From: Sinotaia quadrata
Taxonomy: Eukaryota; Mollusca; Gastropoda; Architaenioglossa; Viviparidae
Assembly: GCA_028829895.1 (NCBI GenBank)
Contig: CM054179.1
Span: 42,576,617-42,640,616, forward strand
DNA length: 64,000 nt
Direction of reading: 5' to 3'
Program-made: the position numbers and the translations under genes
Notes under the pieces: model-generated
The model's input: only the letters and a program-made list of their open reading frames with translations
What the model was told of the DNA's origin: nothing
Database searches by the model: none
Shown: positions 1-12,755 of the stretch, one piece after another
Position numbering within the stretch: position 1 is the stretch's first letter
Layout of the letters: every line of letters begins with the position of its first letter

Positions 1-418
1 TACAGTACTTTGCAGTAGTAGGAATAGAGGTGATAGTAGTAGTAGTAGGAATAGACGTGATAGTAATATTAAATAGGTTGTAGTAGTAGGAATAGACGTG
101 ATAGAGTAGTAAAGTAGCAAATTATCGTCATGATAGAAGCAATATAAGGAGCAACAATGTTCCTTTTTAGTTGAAATTATAGTATTGTGTATGTAATTTG
201 ATCTCTATGTATGGTATTACGTCAGATTTGGTTATACAGCATAAATGATAGTTTTTCATAATTCATTAGGTTAACGTTTTAGTGTTATATTTCATGCAGT
301 TCATGAATAGAGATTTATTACTGTTTATAGTATGATATACAGTAGTGATTTTTTAAAGAAAACATAATTTATTTGTCTGTTATGAAATGTTATTTTTCTT
401 ATAGATGGAAATAAATAT

Positions 419-420
<2 letters not shown>

Positions 421-468
<48 letters not shown>
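421..468. repeat. GA microsatellite
   Basis: About 24 GA units. The sequence before it (1-120) has three degenerate copies of a unit with GTAGTAGGAATAGACGTGAT. Confidence 0.95.
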
Positions 469-472
<4 letters not shown>

Positions 473-764
473 GTGTTTGTGTGTGCTCATCATCATCATA
501 ATGAAATGTACAGTAATAAATATATGATTTAGATAGTTATTTCATATTTTTATTTTTAAATTTGTTACCGAAAATAAATATGTAAAATTATTTAATTTAA
601 ATGTTGAGAACAGAATTGGTTTAATGATTAATTATAGTTTATTATTTTAATGTTCAAATGTGTCTTTTAAAGTTGATTTTGACAAAGCCACTGCATCTCA
701 TGTAATTTAATTTAATTTTGAATTTCGCGAAATCGTTAAAAGGATACTTGGAATTGACATGCAC

Positions 765-949
765 CTGAATTTCCAGCCTGTCCTTAATTCTCTTTTGCCG
801 CCCACAATTTTTGGATACAGAACACAATCCTGCTATTGTTGCAAAACATTCCTCTCCCAGAATGGTGTTTCCAGTGGCACTTTTACCGACACCAGTTTTT
901 CCAATCAGCACAATTCGAATAGTCTGAACAGTTTCGGATGGTGTAAACC
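765..949 (-). CDS. GIMAP-1: P-loop exon of a GIMAP/AIG1-like GTPase
   Basis: Internal coding exon of an immune-associated-nucleotide (GIMAP/AIG1) GTPase. The minus-strand reading contains the G1 loop [16 protein letters not shown], preceded by a hydrophobic strand (IRIVLI), the usual start of the AIG1 domain. The acceptor is TTGCAG just above 949. The donor is GTGCAT after Glu-Ile-Gln at 765, the same position and phase 0 as in the sister genes. The exon starts in phase 2, also shared with the other three genes. There is no in-frame ATG near the domain start, so an upstream exon must supply the start. The remaining exons would lie below position 1, outside the window. The G2 region reads Ser-Val-Ser-Lys-Asn-Cys, so the switch threonine of its sisters appears replaced by Ser. 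Family membership is clear; expression and completeness are unknown. Confidence 0.8.
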
Positions 950-2438
950 CTGCAATAATTTGTTGTTTTACTTAGTTTATATTAGTGTAATTATTTTACT
1001 ACAATTTGCAAAATTATTATTTTATCATATATCATTAAATTTTTATCATTTTATCTTCCATTCTTTTGAAGAAGAAGAAAAAATACTGATGTCGATATTG
1101 TATACTACTGTTATTACTAATATTAATTATTAAATCGAAAAATATTCTGATTTCTGTACAACGCGCAAGTTGTCAGACATGTCTGGGAAAGAAAGCATGA
1201 ATGGAAAATGTTTTACTTTGACGCATTTTGAGGCAGCGACCATAGTACGAGGGAAAAATCCAATTGACAGAATATCTCTGTATTGTGAAGTATACAAAGG
1301 TTATACTGTTACCAAGGAGACGATGTGCTAGATGGAACGCAAAACAATTGTTGTCATAGCTACCAGATATGCCTGGACACACAATATGTTATAATGATAC
1401 AATATTTCTAGCTGACCACGAAAACGTAACTCGGCTTGTTTAATCTGTTACACAGTATCTGAAAGGTATGCCCTGTAACTTGTCATATTTTATAAGCCAC
1501 AAATAAAACTTGAAAGAGCAAATATTAAAGAAAAGATTTTTAGTTGCAATGGACATTAGAAACTGATATCACTTGAAGAACGAACAATGACAATGAAGTA
1601 ATACAATATTCTAAGGGGAAAATAAATTATTACTAATCAGTAATGCCTGCAAATATCGGCAAGTAAGATGTGATGTTTGAACCGTCAATAGAGACAAGAA
1701 GATATGATGAGACATAGGGAGATTTAGACAGAGAGATATCTTCTTTTCCATTTAAAGATCCATTTGCTATGGAATGGCATTTCAAAGAGAAAATAATAAA
1801 TTGGTTGAAGTCATTCATACATAGATGTAAGCAAAACGAGTTAATAAAATACGGGGTATTTTGTTACTATGATTTAAATATTGAAGATAAATACTTTATC
1901 TTTGCGGAATGTATGAGGGCTAGAATGTTTTAATTTTAAAATTTGTTAAGTTAATTAATCTGTTTAGTTTGATTACGTGAATATCTGAGTTGTTACATTA
2001 TTAAACGCTTATGTTATAGTGTCCTGAAGCAGCACAATGTGTAATTATTTTCGAGTACAGTGCTCTTATTGTTTAAGGCATTTCGTAAAAATCAGAGGAG
2101 ATTACAGTACTTCAGGATTAAGATACAATGATAAAATTGCAAGATAAAATCTGAGTCTTGATGTCAAAACTACGGGAAGTCATCGACAGCAACGCTAAAT
2201 GAATTTTATACAAGTAACAACACAGAAATGCCAAGGTATATATTGCTGAAAAGGGGAGGCAAACCGTAATCAGTAAAAACTACAATATAACACAAGCAAC
2301 TTTATCCTATATCTACACTCAGCATGATCTTATTTTTACCTATTATGCTAAGAATACACATAATAAAACTGTAATGGATCTAGAGTAAACAGGTGACCAA
2401 ATATATATAAATATATCAAAAATAACATTTGTAATGTC

Positions 2439-2440
<2 letters not shown>
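950..2440. other. intergenic, no supported gene
   Basis: This is AT-rich sequence between the GIMAP-1 P-loop exon and the arrays downstream of GIMAP-2. The missing C-terminal exon of GIMAP-2 should lie here if the gene is intact, but I found no minus-strand reading with AIG1 C-terminal character. A 50-codon plus-strand reading at 1179-1331 has no recognisable similarity. Confidence 0.5.
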
Positions 2441-2477
<37 letters not shown>

Positions 2478-2492
2478 TACAGACAGACAGAC

Positions 2493-2776
<284 letters not shown>

Positions 2777-2781
2777 CTTAC

Positions 2782-3298
2782 AATATGTATAAATGCGATC
2801 CACTAATAAAGTAGGATTCTCCTCACTGATTCTCCTCATTTTCTTTGTGAATATATTCAAATGTTCCGTAGAGTAACATTTTTTTTTGTTGGCTCTAACA
2901 AGCTTTACACAACAATCTATCAGTTCATTCGCTTGCCATTCTCTCTCTTCCCTCTCGGCACAATTATTCAAAACAACTAATCGTTCACCTGACTCTACAA
3001 CCATTTTGTGAAGAGCAGGAGACGAAGTGTACACTATTTTTACTGAATCAGAAGCGTCATGCTTGAATGCATCCAGTCCCGTGAATACAACAATCACGTG
3101 ACGTCTGAACTCTTGACCGAATATTTCTTTCAACTGTGAGTACACCATTTCTTCTACCTTAGTGAAGCGGCCATTGCCTTTTACAACCATCAGGAGCACG
3201 TCAGGCCCTGGAGTCATAATGGCGGTATTTTCAGCAATTTTCTGCTTTACTTTTTCTTCAGACAGGTGTGAGTGAAATATACCAGGTGTGTCCACAAC
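2782..3298 (-). CDS. GIMAP-2: G3-G5 exon of a GIMAP-like GTPase
   Basis: Second visible exon of GIMAP-2. It opens at TTGTGCAG with VVDTPG, the G3 box, in phase 0 with the P-loop exon at 5609-5784. Downstream it shows VVFTGLDAF (the G4 strand in AIG1 proteins) and Leu-Asn-Asn-Cys-Ala near the GIMAP-typical RYxxFNN box, followed by a charged helix. It ends in phase 1 at a strong GTAAGT donor (2776-2781). The exon is 517 bp and carries in one piece what GIMAP-4 splits over exons 2-4. Reading through the donor gives a long Tyr-Leu-Ser-Ile repeat encoded by the GATA array, which is not real protein. No further exon was found before GIMAP-1, so the 3' end is unresolved. Confidence 0.85.
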
Positions 3299-4659
3299 CT
3301 GCACAATAAGTTCAGACGGTTGCATTTGATATTGAACATAATGTAAAAAGGAATAATAAAAACAATGTATTTGGAAAATTCAATAATGCATTTCGGTGAA
3401 AGAAAATGATGTACTTCAATTAAGTCTGTCTTTGTGATCAAGATAAACACACTTGTATGGTATCAATAATTAAACCGTTTCTATTTCATGCATGTACACA
3501 AATGATGGTCTAGGTCTTCACATGTCCATTTATTTCATCAAATTGTACACGATTTACTTTCTGATCAATTATCTTTTTCGATGTGATACTATGCACAATC
3601 ATTCCTTCACATGTCTTCAAGATTTCACTCGAATATTAAATTTTAGTACCATCACGAGAGCAATATATTTGCGATTGTTTACTTTAAGTGAATTAAAACA
3701 TGCGCCCAATTTTACAAACGAAATAGTCTCATGCTCTTCTCCCCTTAGTCTCCTCTCTTTTGTCTTCTCAGTCCTCATTAATTACCTTTGCTTAATAAAT
3801 ATATATTTTTTCTCCCCCCCCCCCCCGACTGACTCTCGTCAGTATGTCTATAATGGACAAGCCCTAAAGCAAAATTAAATTTTAAATGTAAATTATATTA
3901 TCAGTATTTATGTATATGTGTCATGTATTTCACATACAAAGTATATTTTCGTATATATGTATAAAAGCATAACCACCAGACGTACTGGCAGATGGCTGAA
4001 TGAATTAGGTAATTTGGCACCATTTTTATATCGGTACGACCACATATCTGGAGTGGAAGATAAAGTAAGTTATTATGAACATGATGACTATACGTAATTA
4101 ACTAGTGATGTATCATGTAAAACATTGTACGTACATATACTTTTGATTGTATGTAATAGCGTGCGAGTATGATAGAAAGATATATAAAATCCAGATAGTT
4201 ATAATTATGAATGAATCAACCGTGCTGGCGATGAAATACAATTTAGGCAAAAATCTGATACATGACTGTGTGTTTTTAAGGGAGAGATAGATGGCACTTT
4301 GTTCCTTCCCTTCTTTCTCCTTGTTTTATATTTTTCCATTCTTTGCAAGATTAGGTGAAAGAATAGGAACTATTGATTTAGTGGTAAAAGTGGGCTGACC
4401 ACATTTCACAGTACCAGACTGTGAAAGGGAATCATTTTCTGGGGTTCATACAGTGAGGGTCTTTTGCATCTTACACTGAATTTTCTGTCAATATTCTGAG
4501 GATGAGATTGATAGGAGAGGTAGATTCTATAGATTCTGCGCTAAGACTGTTGTGGGTTGCATTATGCTAGTATTTGTTGTAGTAACTTCGTTTTCTCTCT
4601 CCAAACTGATTCTGTATATCCCCCGTTTTCTCCTCTTTCCTGTTTGTCTTTCTCTTTCT

Positions 4660-4722
<63 letters not shown>

Positions 4723-5608
4723 CTTTCTCTTATGCCTCTTTATAGTTTTATCTCTCCCCTTGTCTCCTCTTCCTGTTACTCTGTCTTTCTCTCTTACTGT
4801 CTCTCTATTTCCCCCCCCTCTCTCTCTCTCTCGCACTCTCTGATTCTCCCTCAGGCTCTATTATATTCTTGTAATAGTAGTAGAGAAAAATTTAAGAAAT
4901 TAGTCAATATAGCAGTATCACTATTACAGAATGCTTCTTGAATTATTTCCCAGAGTAACGAGTGTATACAGGGTACTTTCGTATATAATACGTACGGATA
5001 GTGAATGACTCAGACAACTGTTGATTTTTTGTTACTGTTAAACAAACGTTTTTTTTTTTACTTTATCTAATTTTGAGAGAAATATAACCACGCGATGTCA
5101 AATACACACCCAACTGAAGATTAAATTGATTTTAAGGAAAGAACTAGGAGTATATTTGTAGAGTCTGTAGAATGAATGACAAGTTATACATTTAAATAGT
5201 GATGGTGATGGCTCTCCTATATTGATGACAATTAAAATGATCGAAATAAAAAAATAAAGATGAAGCCAGAAATAATCTGAAGAAGATTTCAGAATAACTT
5301 CTGGGGTTATTTACAAAAAAATTTATTAAACTGATGACCATAGCATAAGACCTAATGATAGTGAGATTTGTGATGAATTTTCACAAAGATTGTTATCGTG
5401 TAAGGTTAATCCTGGCAAAAGTAAAGATGATCAAAGTGATGATATAGTTAAGGGTGATGTTGATGAATAAGTTGGATAAGACTTATATATAATCATGGTC
5501 AAACATGATGGAAGCCATGCAAATCAATCCTGCTGCTAAGATTTATTATATAAATACAAAGATATCAATAAAATAAACTTAAACTTTAGAAAATAGAATA
5601 TACTGCAC
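3299..5608 (-). other. GIMAP-2 intron
   Basis: The 2.3-kb phase-0 intron separates the P-loop and G3 exons. It holds a CT array (about 4660-4720) and sequence closely matching the GIMAP-3 intron (about 25.4-27.97 kb). The open plus-strand readings through the CT tract are low-complexity artefacts. Confidence 0.75.
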
Positions 5609-5784
5609 CGTGACTTTTATTCCATTCCTTGTCTGTTGTCCCCATTCACATACTAATGTCTCTGAGAGGAAGCCATGTCCTGGTTTAAAATATTCCTTTC
5701 CCAGAATGGTGTTACCTGTTGAACTCTTTCCCACTCCCGTCTTTCCAATCAAAATTATATTTATACTTTGAATCAGGCCATCAT
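5609..5784 (-). CDS. GIMAP-2: P-loop exon
   Basis: This 176-bp exon encodes the G1 loop [16 protein letters not shown] and the following switch I region (LSETLVCEWGQQT, with a candidate G2 threonine). It begins in phase 2 at TTTCAG and ends in phase 0 with ...Lys-Val-Thr at a weak GTGCAG donor, which joins in frame to Val-Val-Asp-Thr-Pro-Gly at 3298. Length and both phases are identical to the GIMAP-3 exon at 27970-28145 (few amino-acid differences), as expected from segmental duplication. The start codon must be in an upstream exon (coordinate above 5784). The upstream sequence is ATTGT-rich repeat and solo LTRs, and no first exon was identified. Confidence 0.85.
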
Positions 5785-5814
5785 CTGAAAGAGGTCAAGG
5801 TCTTATTTATTGTA

Positions 5815-6204
5815 GTGTATTGCACTTCATTGTGTGTTGTATTGTATTGCGTTGTATTATATTATATTTATTGTATTATATAATGCATTGTATTATATTA
5901 TATTCTGTTGTAGAGAATGGTGTATTGTATTGCGTTGCATTGAATTGTGTTGTTTTGTATTGCTTTCATTGCATTGTGTTGTATTGTATTGTATTGTAAT
6001 GTATTGCATTGTGTGATGCACTGAATTATAATGGGTGTTATATAGTACTGTGTTGAATTTTAGTGTATTGTATGTGTTGTATTGCATTGCATGGTTTTAT
6101 AAGTGATGTATTGTATAATATTGTATTGTGTTGTATTGGTTTCATTGTATTGCTTTTCATTGAATTGTATTATTTTATTGCAATGAATGGCATTGTATTG
6201 TATT
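5815..6204. repeat. degenerate TTGTA/ATTGC-rich tandem tract (left part)
   Basis: Imperfect pentamer-like repeat built on TTGTA and ATTGC. The same tract continues at 6911-7095 and 8332-8540 and recurs in the duplicate block at about 28165-28341. LTR-C insertions split it into these pieces. Open readings rich in Cys/Val/Leu/Tyr here are composition artefacts. Confidence 0.8.
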
Positions 6205-6910
6205 TCTCACATAACGACTTATGTAGCCCACACCCATTCTCCTCTAAAAATAGGCAAAAAGCAATCCTACCTTCTAGAATGGCTGACACTAATCCCCAGG
6301 CTGGAAACATACCTGAATGTTCCAGACACTCACTCTAATGAACCAATCAAAGCACCGCTCAACCGTGTGCAAACGAACATATTAGAAACTCACCTAATAT
6401 TCATCAGTCAAATGCAAGCTGACCCTGGAGGCAACATATTTTGGCTACGGGACGTCGTAAGTTATAACCATAGTACTAACTCTTATTACCAGTTATCAAT
6501 AGCAGGAAATTATCCTCTCTATATATTACTGCTGAAGGTATGTGGTTTTGCTTGTGTAGCTAAATATTATATCTCTGTTCATTTGACTATATTTATATTG
6601 TTATATTTCGCTTATGATGTCTTAAGTTATTTTTTGTTGAATACATTTAATATTGATACTCAGACCACACGTGTTAGCATGTTTCACTTGTTATATGTAG
6701 TAGTCCGTTACCTGTATTAACTTACTATCCTGGCTATATGTATCAGGGGCTTGAGCTATCTTCTAGAACTTTCCTATCCTACATTACCTATCTTTCATCT
6801 TTCTTACACTTTTGGACAGCCAGGTGTGCTTTGGGGATTAGCCTATGGTCACTGGTGGCCTGGGGTCATGAAGAATTAACATTTTGCTCATCTCCCACTA
6901 AAAAAATACA
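6205..6910 (+). mobile_element. solo LTR-C copy 1, internally deleted
   Basis: The 706-bp element is bounded by exact 5-bp direct repeats GTATT (6200-6204 and 6911-6915). It shares its beginning (CTCACATAA, then CACACCCA) and end (GAATTAACAT, then ATCTCCCAC) with the longer copies at 12756-13932 and 7096-8331. It lacks the middle of the longer copies. A related copy begins at about 28342 in the duplicate block. The terminal TG has decayed to TC. Confidence 0.75.
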
Positions 6911-7095
6911 GTATTGTAGTTATATTGTACTGAATTACATTGCGTTGTGTGTTGTATTATAATGTATTTATTGTATTGTATTACACTACATTGAATTGTA
7001 TTGTATTGCATTGTATGTTGTATTCTTTTATTTCTGCTATATTGTGGTGGGTGTTGCATTCCATGTGTTGTATAGTATTGTTTTGTATGTGTTGT

Positions 7096-8331
7096 TGTTA
7101 CGTTTTGCTGGGATATGTGCAAGATGTTAATTTTCCACCACCCCAGACTACCCATAACCTTATGGAAATCCCCAAAACACACCTTCTGGCTGGCCACAAA
7201 AGTTGGAAAGAAGGAAGATAGAACAATATAGAAAAGAAGAATGATAGTCTAGAAGATAGCTCCGAGCCCCCCTGATGCATAGAGCCAGGTATAGTAATTA
7301 AATACAGGTGACAGAATACAACATATAATATGTAAGTGAATCACACCAAAACAAGTGGTCTAAGTATCAAAATTTAATGTGTTTAAGAAGAAATAAAATA
7401 AGTCAGCATTGTTACATATAATGAATAATTTTATAGTTATAATCAAGTCACAAATGTATATCATTCATATTCGTGACTATTTTGTGTTGTAAGAGAAAGT
7501 TTGTTCGAGTTATTATGTTATTTGAGCCTCGCACATATGAGTGAACTGAGTTTTATACACGAATTCTGAGAGAACTGAGTTTATACGCAAATTCTGAGTG
7601 AACTGAGTTTATACGCAAATACTGAGTGAACTATGTGATACATCTGAGCGGATCTGAGAGAAACTGTTCAGCTATTGGTTTTATAGTCATTAATTCATGA
7701 TGTTGAGTCTAGGGACCTAGTGATGCTGTAGTTGATGTGCACACAGTCTGTTAATCTTTCTCTCGCCATGGGTCATTCCACTCTGGTGTTGCTTCCTGGC
7801 TCAGCGCTCATCATAAATCAACGTCCAAGATAAGGGCTGATCTGCAAGTAATATACACGTGGGCCAAGTATTTGTCCACGTGTTCTCTGACAGAACACAC
7901 TTACGTTTATGGTCATCATACAGTTTAATATCATAAGCGAAATGAAATATGGTTAATGTTAAAAATAATCTTGGATGTAATATTTAGTTATACAAGCAAA
8001 ATCACATTTCTTCCTCAGTAATATTTTCAGAGAATGGTTTCCTGCTGCATCAGTAACTGGCAATAATGGCTGTAGCTACCATATTATTACGACTAGGAGC
8101 CAAAGCACATGTTGCATCAATGGTCATCTGTGTTGGACTGCCAATATATTGGTAGGTTTCGAATACATTTGTTGCACACGGTTGAGTTTTGCTCTGAATG
8201 ATTCGTTCAAAGTGAGTTGTTACTCAGATATATTCTAGCCTGGGGACAAGAGTCAACTGCCCTAGAACTAAATCTGATAGTAGTCTACCTTTAGAGGGTG
8301 GGTGTGGGCTGCATAATGCCTTTATGTGACA
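7096..8331 (-). mobile_element. solo LTR-C copy 2, inverted
   Basis: The 1236-bp element read on the minus strand starts TGTCACATAA and ends with GTAACA, that is TG...CA, and matches LTR-C. The flanks are GTTGT and GCTGT, a 4-of-5 target duplication. It sits inside the TTGTA-rich tract, which resumes immediately on its other side. It contains a short internal tandem repeat of about 35 bp near 7540-7640. Confidence 0.75.
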
Positions 8332-8590
8332 GCTGTATTGCACTACGTTCTTTTATACATGCTATGTTGTATTGTGTTGCATTGTGTTGTAGTCTATTGC
8401 ATTGTATTGTGTTGTATTGTATTCTATTGTATTGTAATGCATTGCGTTGTGTTGTGTTGTATTGCTTTTATTTGTTTGCATTTTAATCTATTGCATTGTA
8501 ATTGTAATTACATTGCATTACTTATTTTACTAAACTATTGACTTGATGTCAGCCTTCAAAAACGTTTTCATTTATTTCTTGCTGACTACA

Positions 8591-9165
8591 GTGAGTAGTG
8601 AGTGCTGGATCTAGTTAGTAGTGGAGTGCTGACTGCTAGTGAGAAGTGAGTGCTGTTGGCTACTATGAGTAGTGAGTTCTGACTTCCAGTGAGTAGTGAG
8701 TGCTGGTCACTAGTGAGTAGTGAGGGCTGACTGCTAGTGAATAGTGAGTGCTGGCTAATAGTGAGTAGTGAGTGCTAATGAGTAGAGTGTTGACTGCTAG
8801 TGAGTAGTAAGTGCTGACTATTTGTGTGGAGTGAGTGCTGACTATTTGTGTGGAATGAGTGCTGACTATGTGCGTAGAGTGAGTTCTGACTGCTAGTGAA
8901 TAGTGAGTGCTGATTGCTGACTGCTAGTGAGTAGTGAGTGCTGACTGCTATTGAGTAGTGACTGCTGACTGCTAGTGAGTAGTGAGTGCTGACTGCTAGT
9001 GAGTATTGAGTGTTGACTGCTAGTGAGTAGTGAGTGTCGACTGTTAGTGAGTAGTGAGTGCTGACTGCTAGTGAGTAGTGAGTACTGACTGCTAGTGAGT
9101 AGTTAGTTCTGGCTGCTAGTGAGTAGTGAGTGCTGACTACTTCTGTGGAGTGAGCGCTGAGTGCA
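8591..9165. repeat. minisatellite, unit about 24 bp
   Basis: More than twenty diverged copies of a unit built from GACTGCTAGTGAGTAGTGAG with a GTGCT tail. It has no counterpart in the duplicate block, where the LTR-C copy passes directly to the sequence before the GATA array. Confidence 0.9.
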
Positions 9166-9169
9166 GTTA

Positions 9170-10285
9170 GTAAAATGTAGGTTTACCGGGGAGTCTAGAA
9201 CCTGATGTCAGAAATCCTTGCATCCATACAGATTCCTTAAATTAGCAACTATGTTTAAGTTATGGAACAACAATAAGCCATTTATTTTTACGTACCTAAT
9301 CATGTGACTATCGACCGTAATAGACATCATTTGTGCATTGGGCAGACAAAGTGCTTAGAAAACTAAGGTCTGTCACTTCCAGAACATAAACACATGGTTA
9401 CCTTTGTGGTACTGTTGTTTGATCCGTTTCTTATCAATCTATCCTAGCCTAACAATTGTTGAGAACTGAGCCCATTGTTCAAGACTCCATATGAGAGGCA
9501 CTATCGCTCACTGACTAGCCCTCATATTACCTCCTGGAACAAGCAGGTGATTTCTATGTACCGTTAAAAATGTTTCTTTATTTAAATGCAATATCACTAA
9601 ATTGGTACCGAAACGGTGCGAAATATTAACAAATATTAACTGCAAAATTAAGAGGAATCGAAATGTATAGCTAAATTAATTTGATCAGAAGCCTCTGAAA
9701 TACCTCTTCATTAAAAATAATTTCTTTTCCTCTTGTTTATGTAGCACTGTGTGCATTATGTTAAATTTATGTTCTCATCTCTATTGTTAGTGTCCTGCAC
9801 AGTATCAAACAAGGATGATGGAATTCGAGTAATTCTATTTTCTTTCTTACAAATCTTCTGTCAGCTGACATTTATTGATAATATGTGTGAACTATCATGA
9901 GAAAAGACATAAATATTAAATGTTCGATTTAAATAATTTCCCTTTCGAACCTTCTTAAGGACAGTGATTTCATGGACAGACTTCGTTATGTAAATAAATA
10001 ACCTAATAATGCACGGAGATATTTTCATAAATATTTACTAAAGGTCATCTTTCTAAAAATCATTTTCTTAATAATTTTAATCTTTCCAAAAATTCTAAAT
10101 ACATCCTTGCAATATGTCTCGTATTCAAATGTACAATTTAATGATAAAGAACTTTGAATATTGATATTTTTATATTTTATTTTACAGACTGTAACTACTA
10201 CTAACATTCCTTTGTAACTAAAATATCAGTCGTGGAATAATTTTTTTAATGCAATTTCCATGCTTTTACGGTTCATTTATTTTAA
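9170..10285. other. non-coding, no supported gene
   Basis: AT-rich unique-looking sequence. Its right part (from about 9990) aligns with about 28920-29195 in the second copy of the segmental duplication. No coding signal was seen. Confidence 0.5.
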
Positions 10286-10287
10286 AC

Positions 10288-10594
<307 letters not shown>

Positions 10595-11863
10595 ATTGAA
10601 TAGGATTGGCCAATAGACAAACGTACAATCAACTGACTAATGGACGGTTTGGTAGATAGATTTAAAAGTGAACATTATAATAACTCTATGGAATTTATTT
10701 TCACTATGTACTACACTAAAATTTAAATAAATTTATTAATGAGGAATACAAAGTGCATTAATAATATGATATGAATAAATAACTGAAACATTAATTATGT
10801 TTTTTACACTCTTAAAATGTTGCACATATGAACTTAATGAAATGCGCTCGCACATGCACGTATGTACATATACACTCATACACAATCGTACACGTGAGCG
10901 TGCACAGAGAAACAAAATAATTAATTGAGAAAAAATGTTCATATACCTTCAGGATCCATGTTTTTTAAAAATTTTATTTGTACTTGACCTTTACTCTTCA
11001 GTAATAGTGTATGAGCTCTAGGGATAAAAAAATGAAGTATTGAATTAATTAAATTAAGATTAAATTTTTATTATATATATATATATCGAACAATTGTGCA
11101 CAAGTTATTTTGGGTCGTTGTGAAGACGACTATGGATTTATAATTTGTACCTAATAATTTTATTTTCTTTATTTTAAGCCATATATCTGGTCGTTTTCTC
11201 CCAACATACAACTGGAGTCTTTGTCAGCTTCAATTTTGCATAACGTTTAGAATTGATCATTTTACAGAAAATAATCGTCTCTCAAACGCGTCAATAAACA
11301 GTAAATCAATCATGTAAACATTAATGTAGCAAAACGTAATTAAATCAATAAGAACTAAAGTCATGATACATAGCTTTATTCACAGTTTGTGATTAAGGGT
11401 TACCTTTTGTCAGAAATGATCGATTAAACACTTCATAATAATAAAACCACTGCATTTTAAATATTTCTAAATTTCAATATAATGATACATATTAGGAGAG
11501 TGATATTTATTTCTTAAGAGTAAGGACTACTTCAAGAGATCTAACCTGATTTCAAGTAGTGAATAAAAAGTTTAAATTTTCCACTGGTTTCCTCTTTTCT
11601 GTTCCAGCCTTTCCTCCTGAACTACAAATCCCTAACGCAAGTGAAAAGGTATTCACAATGAAGTATTCACCTTTAGCTTTGTGAAAACGCACTGATAAAG
11701 TCTGATATTATTTTAACACATTGCTGTGCACGTTTGCTGAGAAGTGCTTGCATGCAGTAAGACAAGTGAGAAGTCGCCTTCCGTGAATTTGCATTCAAAT
11801 TTCTTATTGGTTTTCATTTGCTAAAGATAGTCATAGCAGACCACTACTTACAACACGAAGGAA

Positions 11864-11867
<4 letters not shown>

Positions 11868-11956
<89 letters not shown>

Positions 11957-12065
11957 AAGAGAGAGAGAGAGAGCTATCTATCTTTCTATCAATCTATCTA
12001 TCTATCAATCAATCAATCTATCTATCTATCTATCTATCTAACTAACTATCTATCTGACTGTCTGT
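11868..12065. repeat. compound CT/CA/TA/GA/TCTA microsatellite
   Basis: Successive (CT)n, (CA)n, (TA)n, (GA)n and (TCTA)n tracts. The duplicate locus at 32128-32212 keeps only the CT and TA parts. Confidence 0.9.
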
Positions 12066-12359
12066 CTGTCTGTCTATAAGTGTATGTATGTGTATATCTA
12101 TTAATGTAAGTATCTGTTTGTCTCTTTACCTATAAATCTATATAATTTCTTTACTTTTTATATAAATGTTATTTCAATTGTTATACTTTCTTAGTTTCTT
12201 TCATAAAGATGTATTTTTCCATTTTATTTTGTCCTAAATTAACTTATTTTGAAATATTAGTTGAAAATGATAGAAGTAAGAGTTTATTAGAATTTGAATA
12301 AAATAATACAGTATTTGTGATGTTATAAGAGGGATGAACTGTCAAAACAACAATGTTAA

Positions 12360-12575
12360 TATAAACAAGTCTACAAAGGAAGTGAAGTCATTAATATATA
12401 CAAAAACTTCAAGTGAAATTATTAATATATACAAGTCTTCAAGTGAAGTGAAGTCATTAACATATACAAGTCTTCAAGTGGTGAAGTGATTAATATCAAC
12501 AAACCTTCAAGTGGTGGTATGAAGTCATTAATATAAACAAGCCTTCAAGAGGTGAAGTGAAGTCAGTAATAGAAA
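12360..12575. repeat. minisatellite, unit about 38 bp, about 6 copies
   Basis: The unit contains CTTCAAGTG, GTGAAGT and CATTAATAT. The duplicate locus at 32225-32850 carries roughly 16 copies, so the array differs strongly in size between the two segmental copies. Confidence 0.8.
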
Positions 12576-12755
12576 AAAATCTGAAACTGTTTCACATACT
12601 CATCTGCTTAATTATCATACAGCACGCTCTAATATCATTCAAATAAGAGGGAAAAAACTGGAAAGAGCTAAAACGAGTAAATAAAACAGTTTTATTAATA
12701 TTAAGCAATAATATTTACAGTCGCATGTATGTTTGATTTTCAAATGTATCCTATT

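Noticed and set aside
1179..1331. 50-codon plus-strand reading starting ATG
   Set aside because: No recognisable similarity, isolated between GIMAP exons on the other strand; cannot be distinguished from chance.
4552..4941. CT-rich Ser/Leu open frames (also 25960-26325, 26992-27395)
   Set aside because: Low-complexity CT tracts inside GIMAP introns, with no coding character beyond the repeat.
5834..7221. Several short Cys/Val/Leu/Tyr-rich open frames
   Set aside because: They follow a TTGTA-rich simple repeat and LTR-C ends; no conserved domain and both strands look alike.
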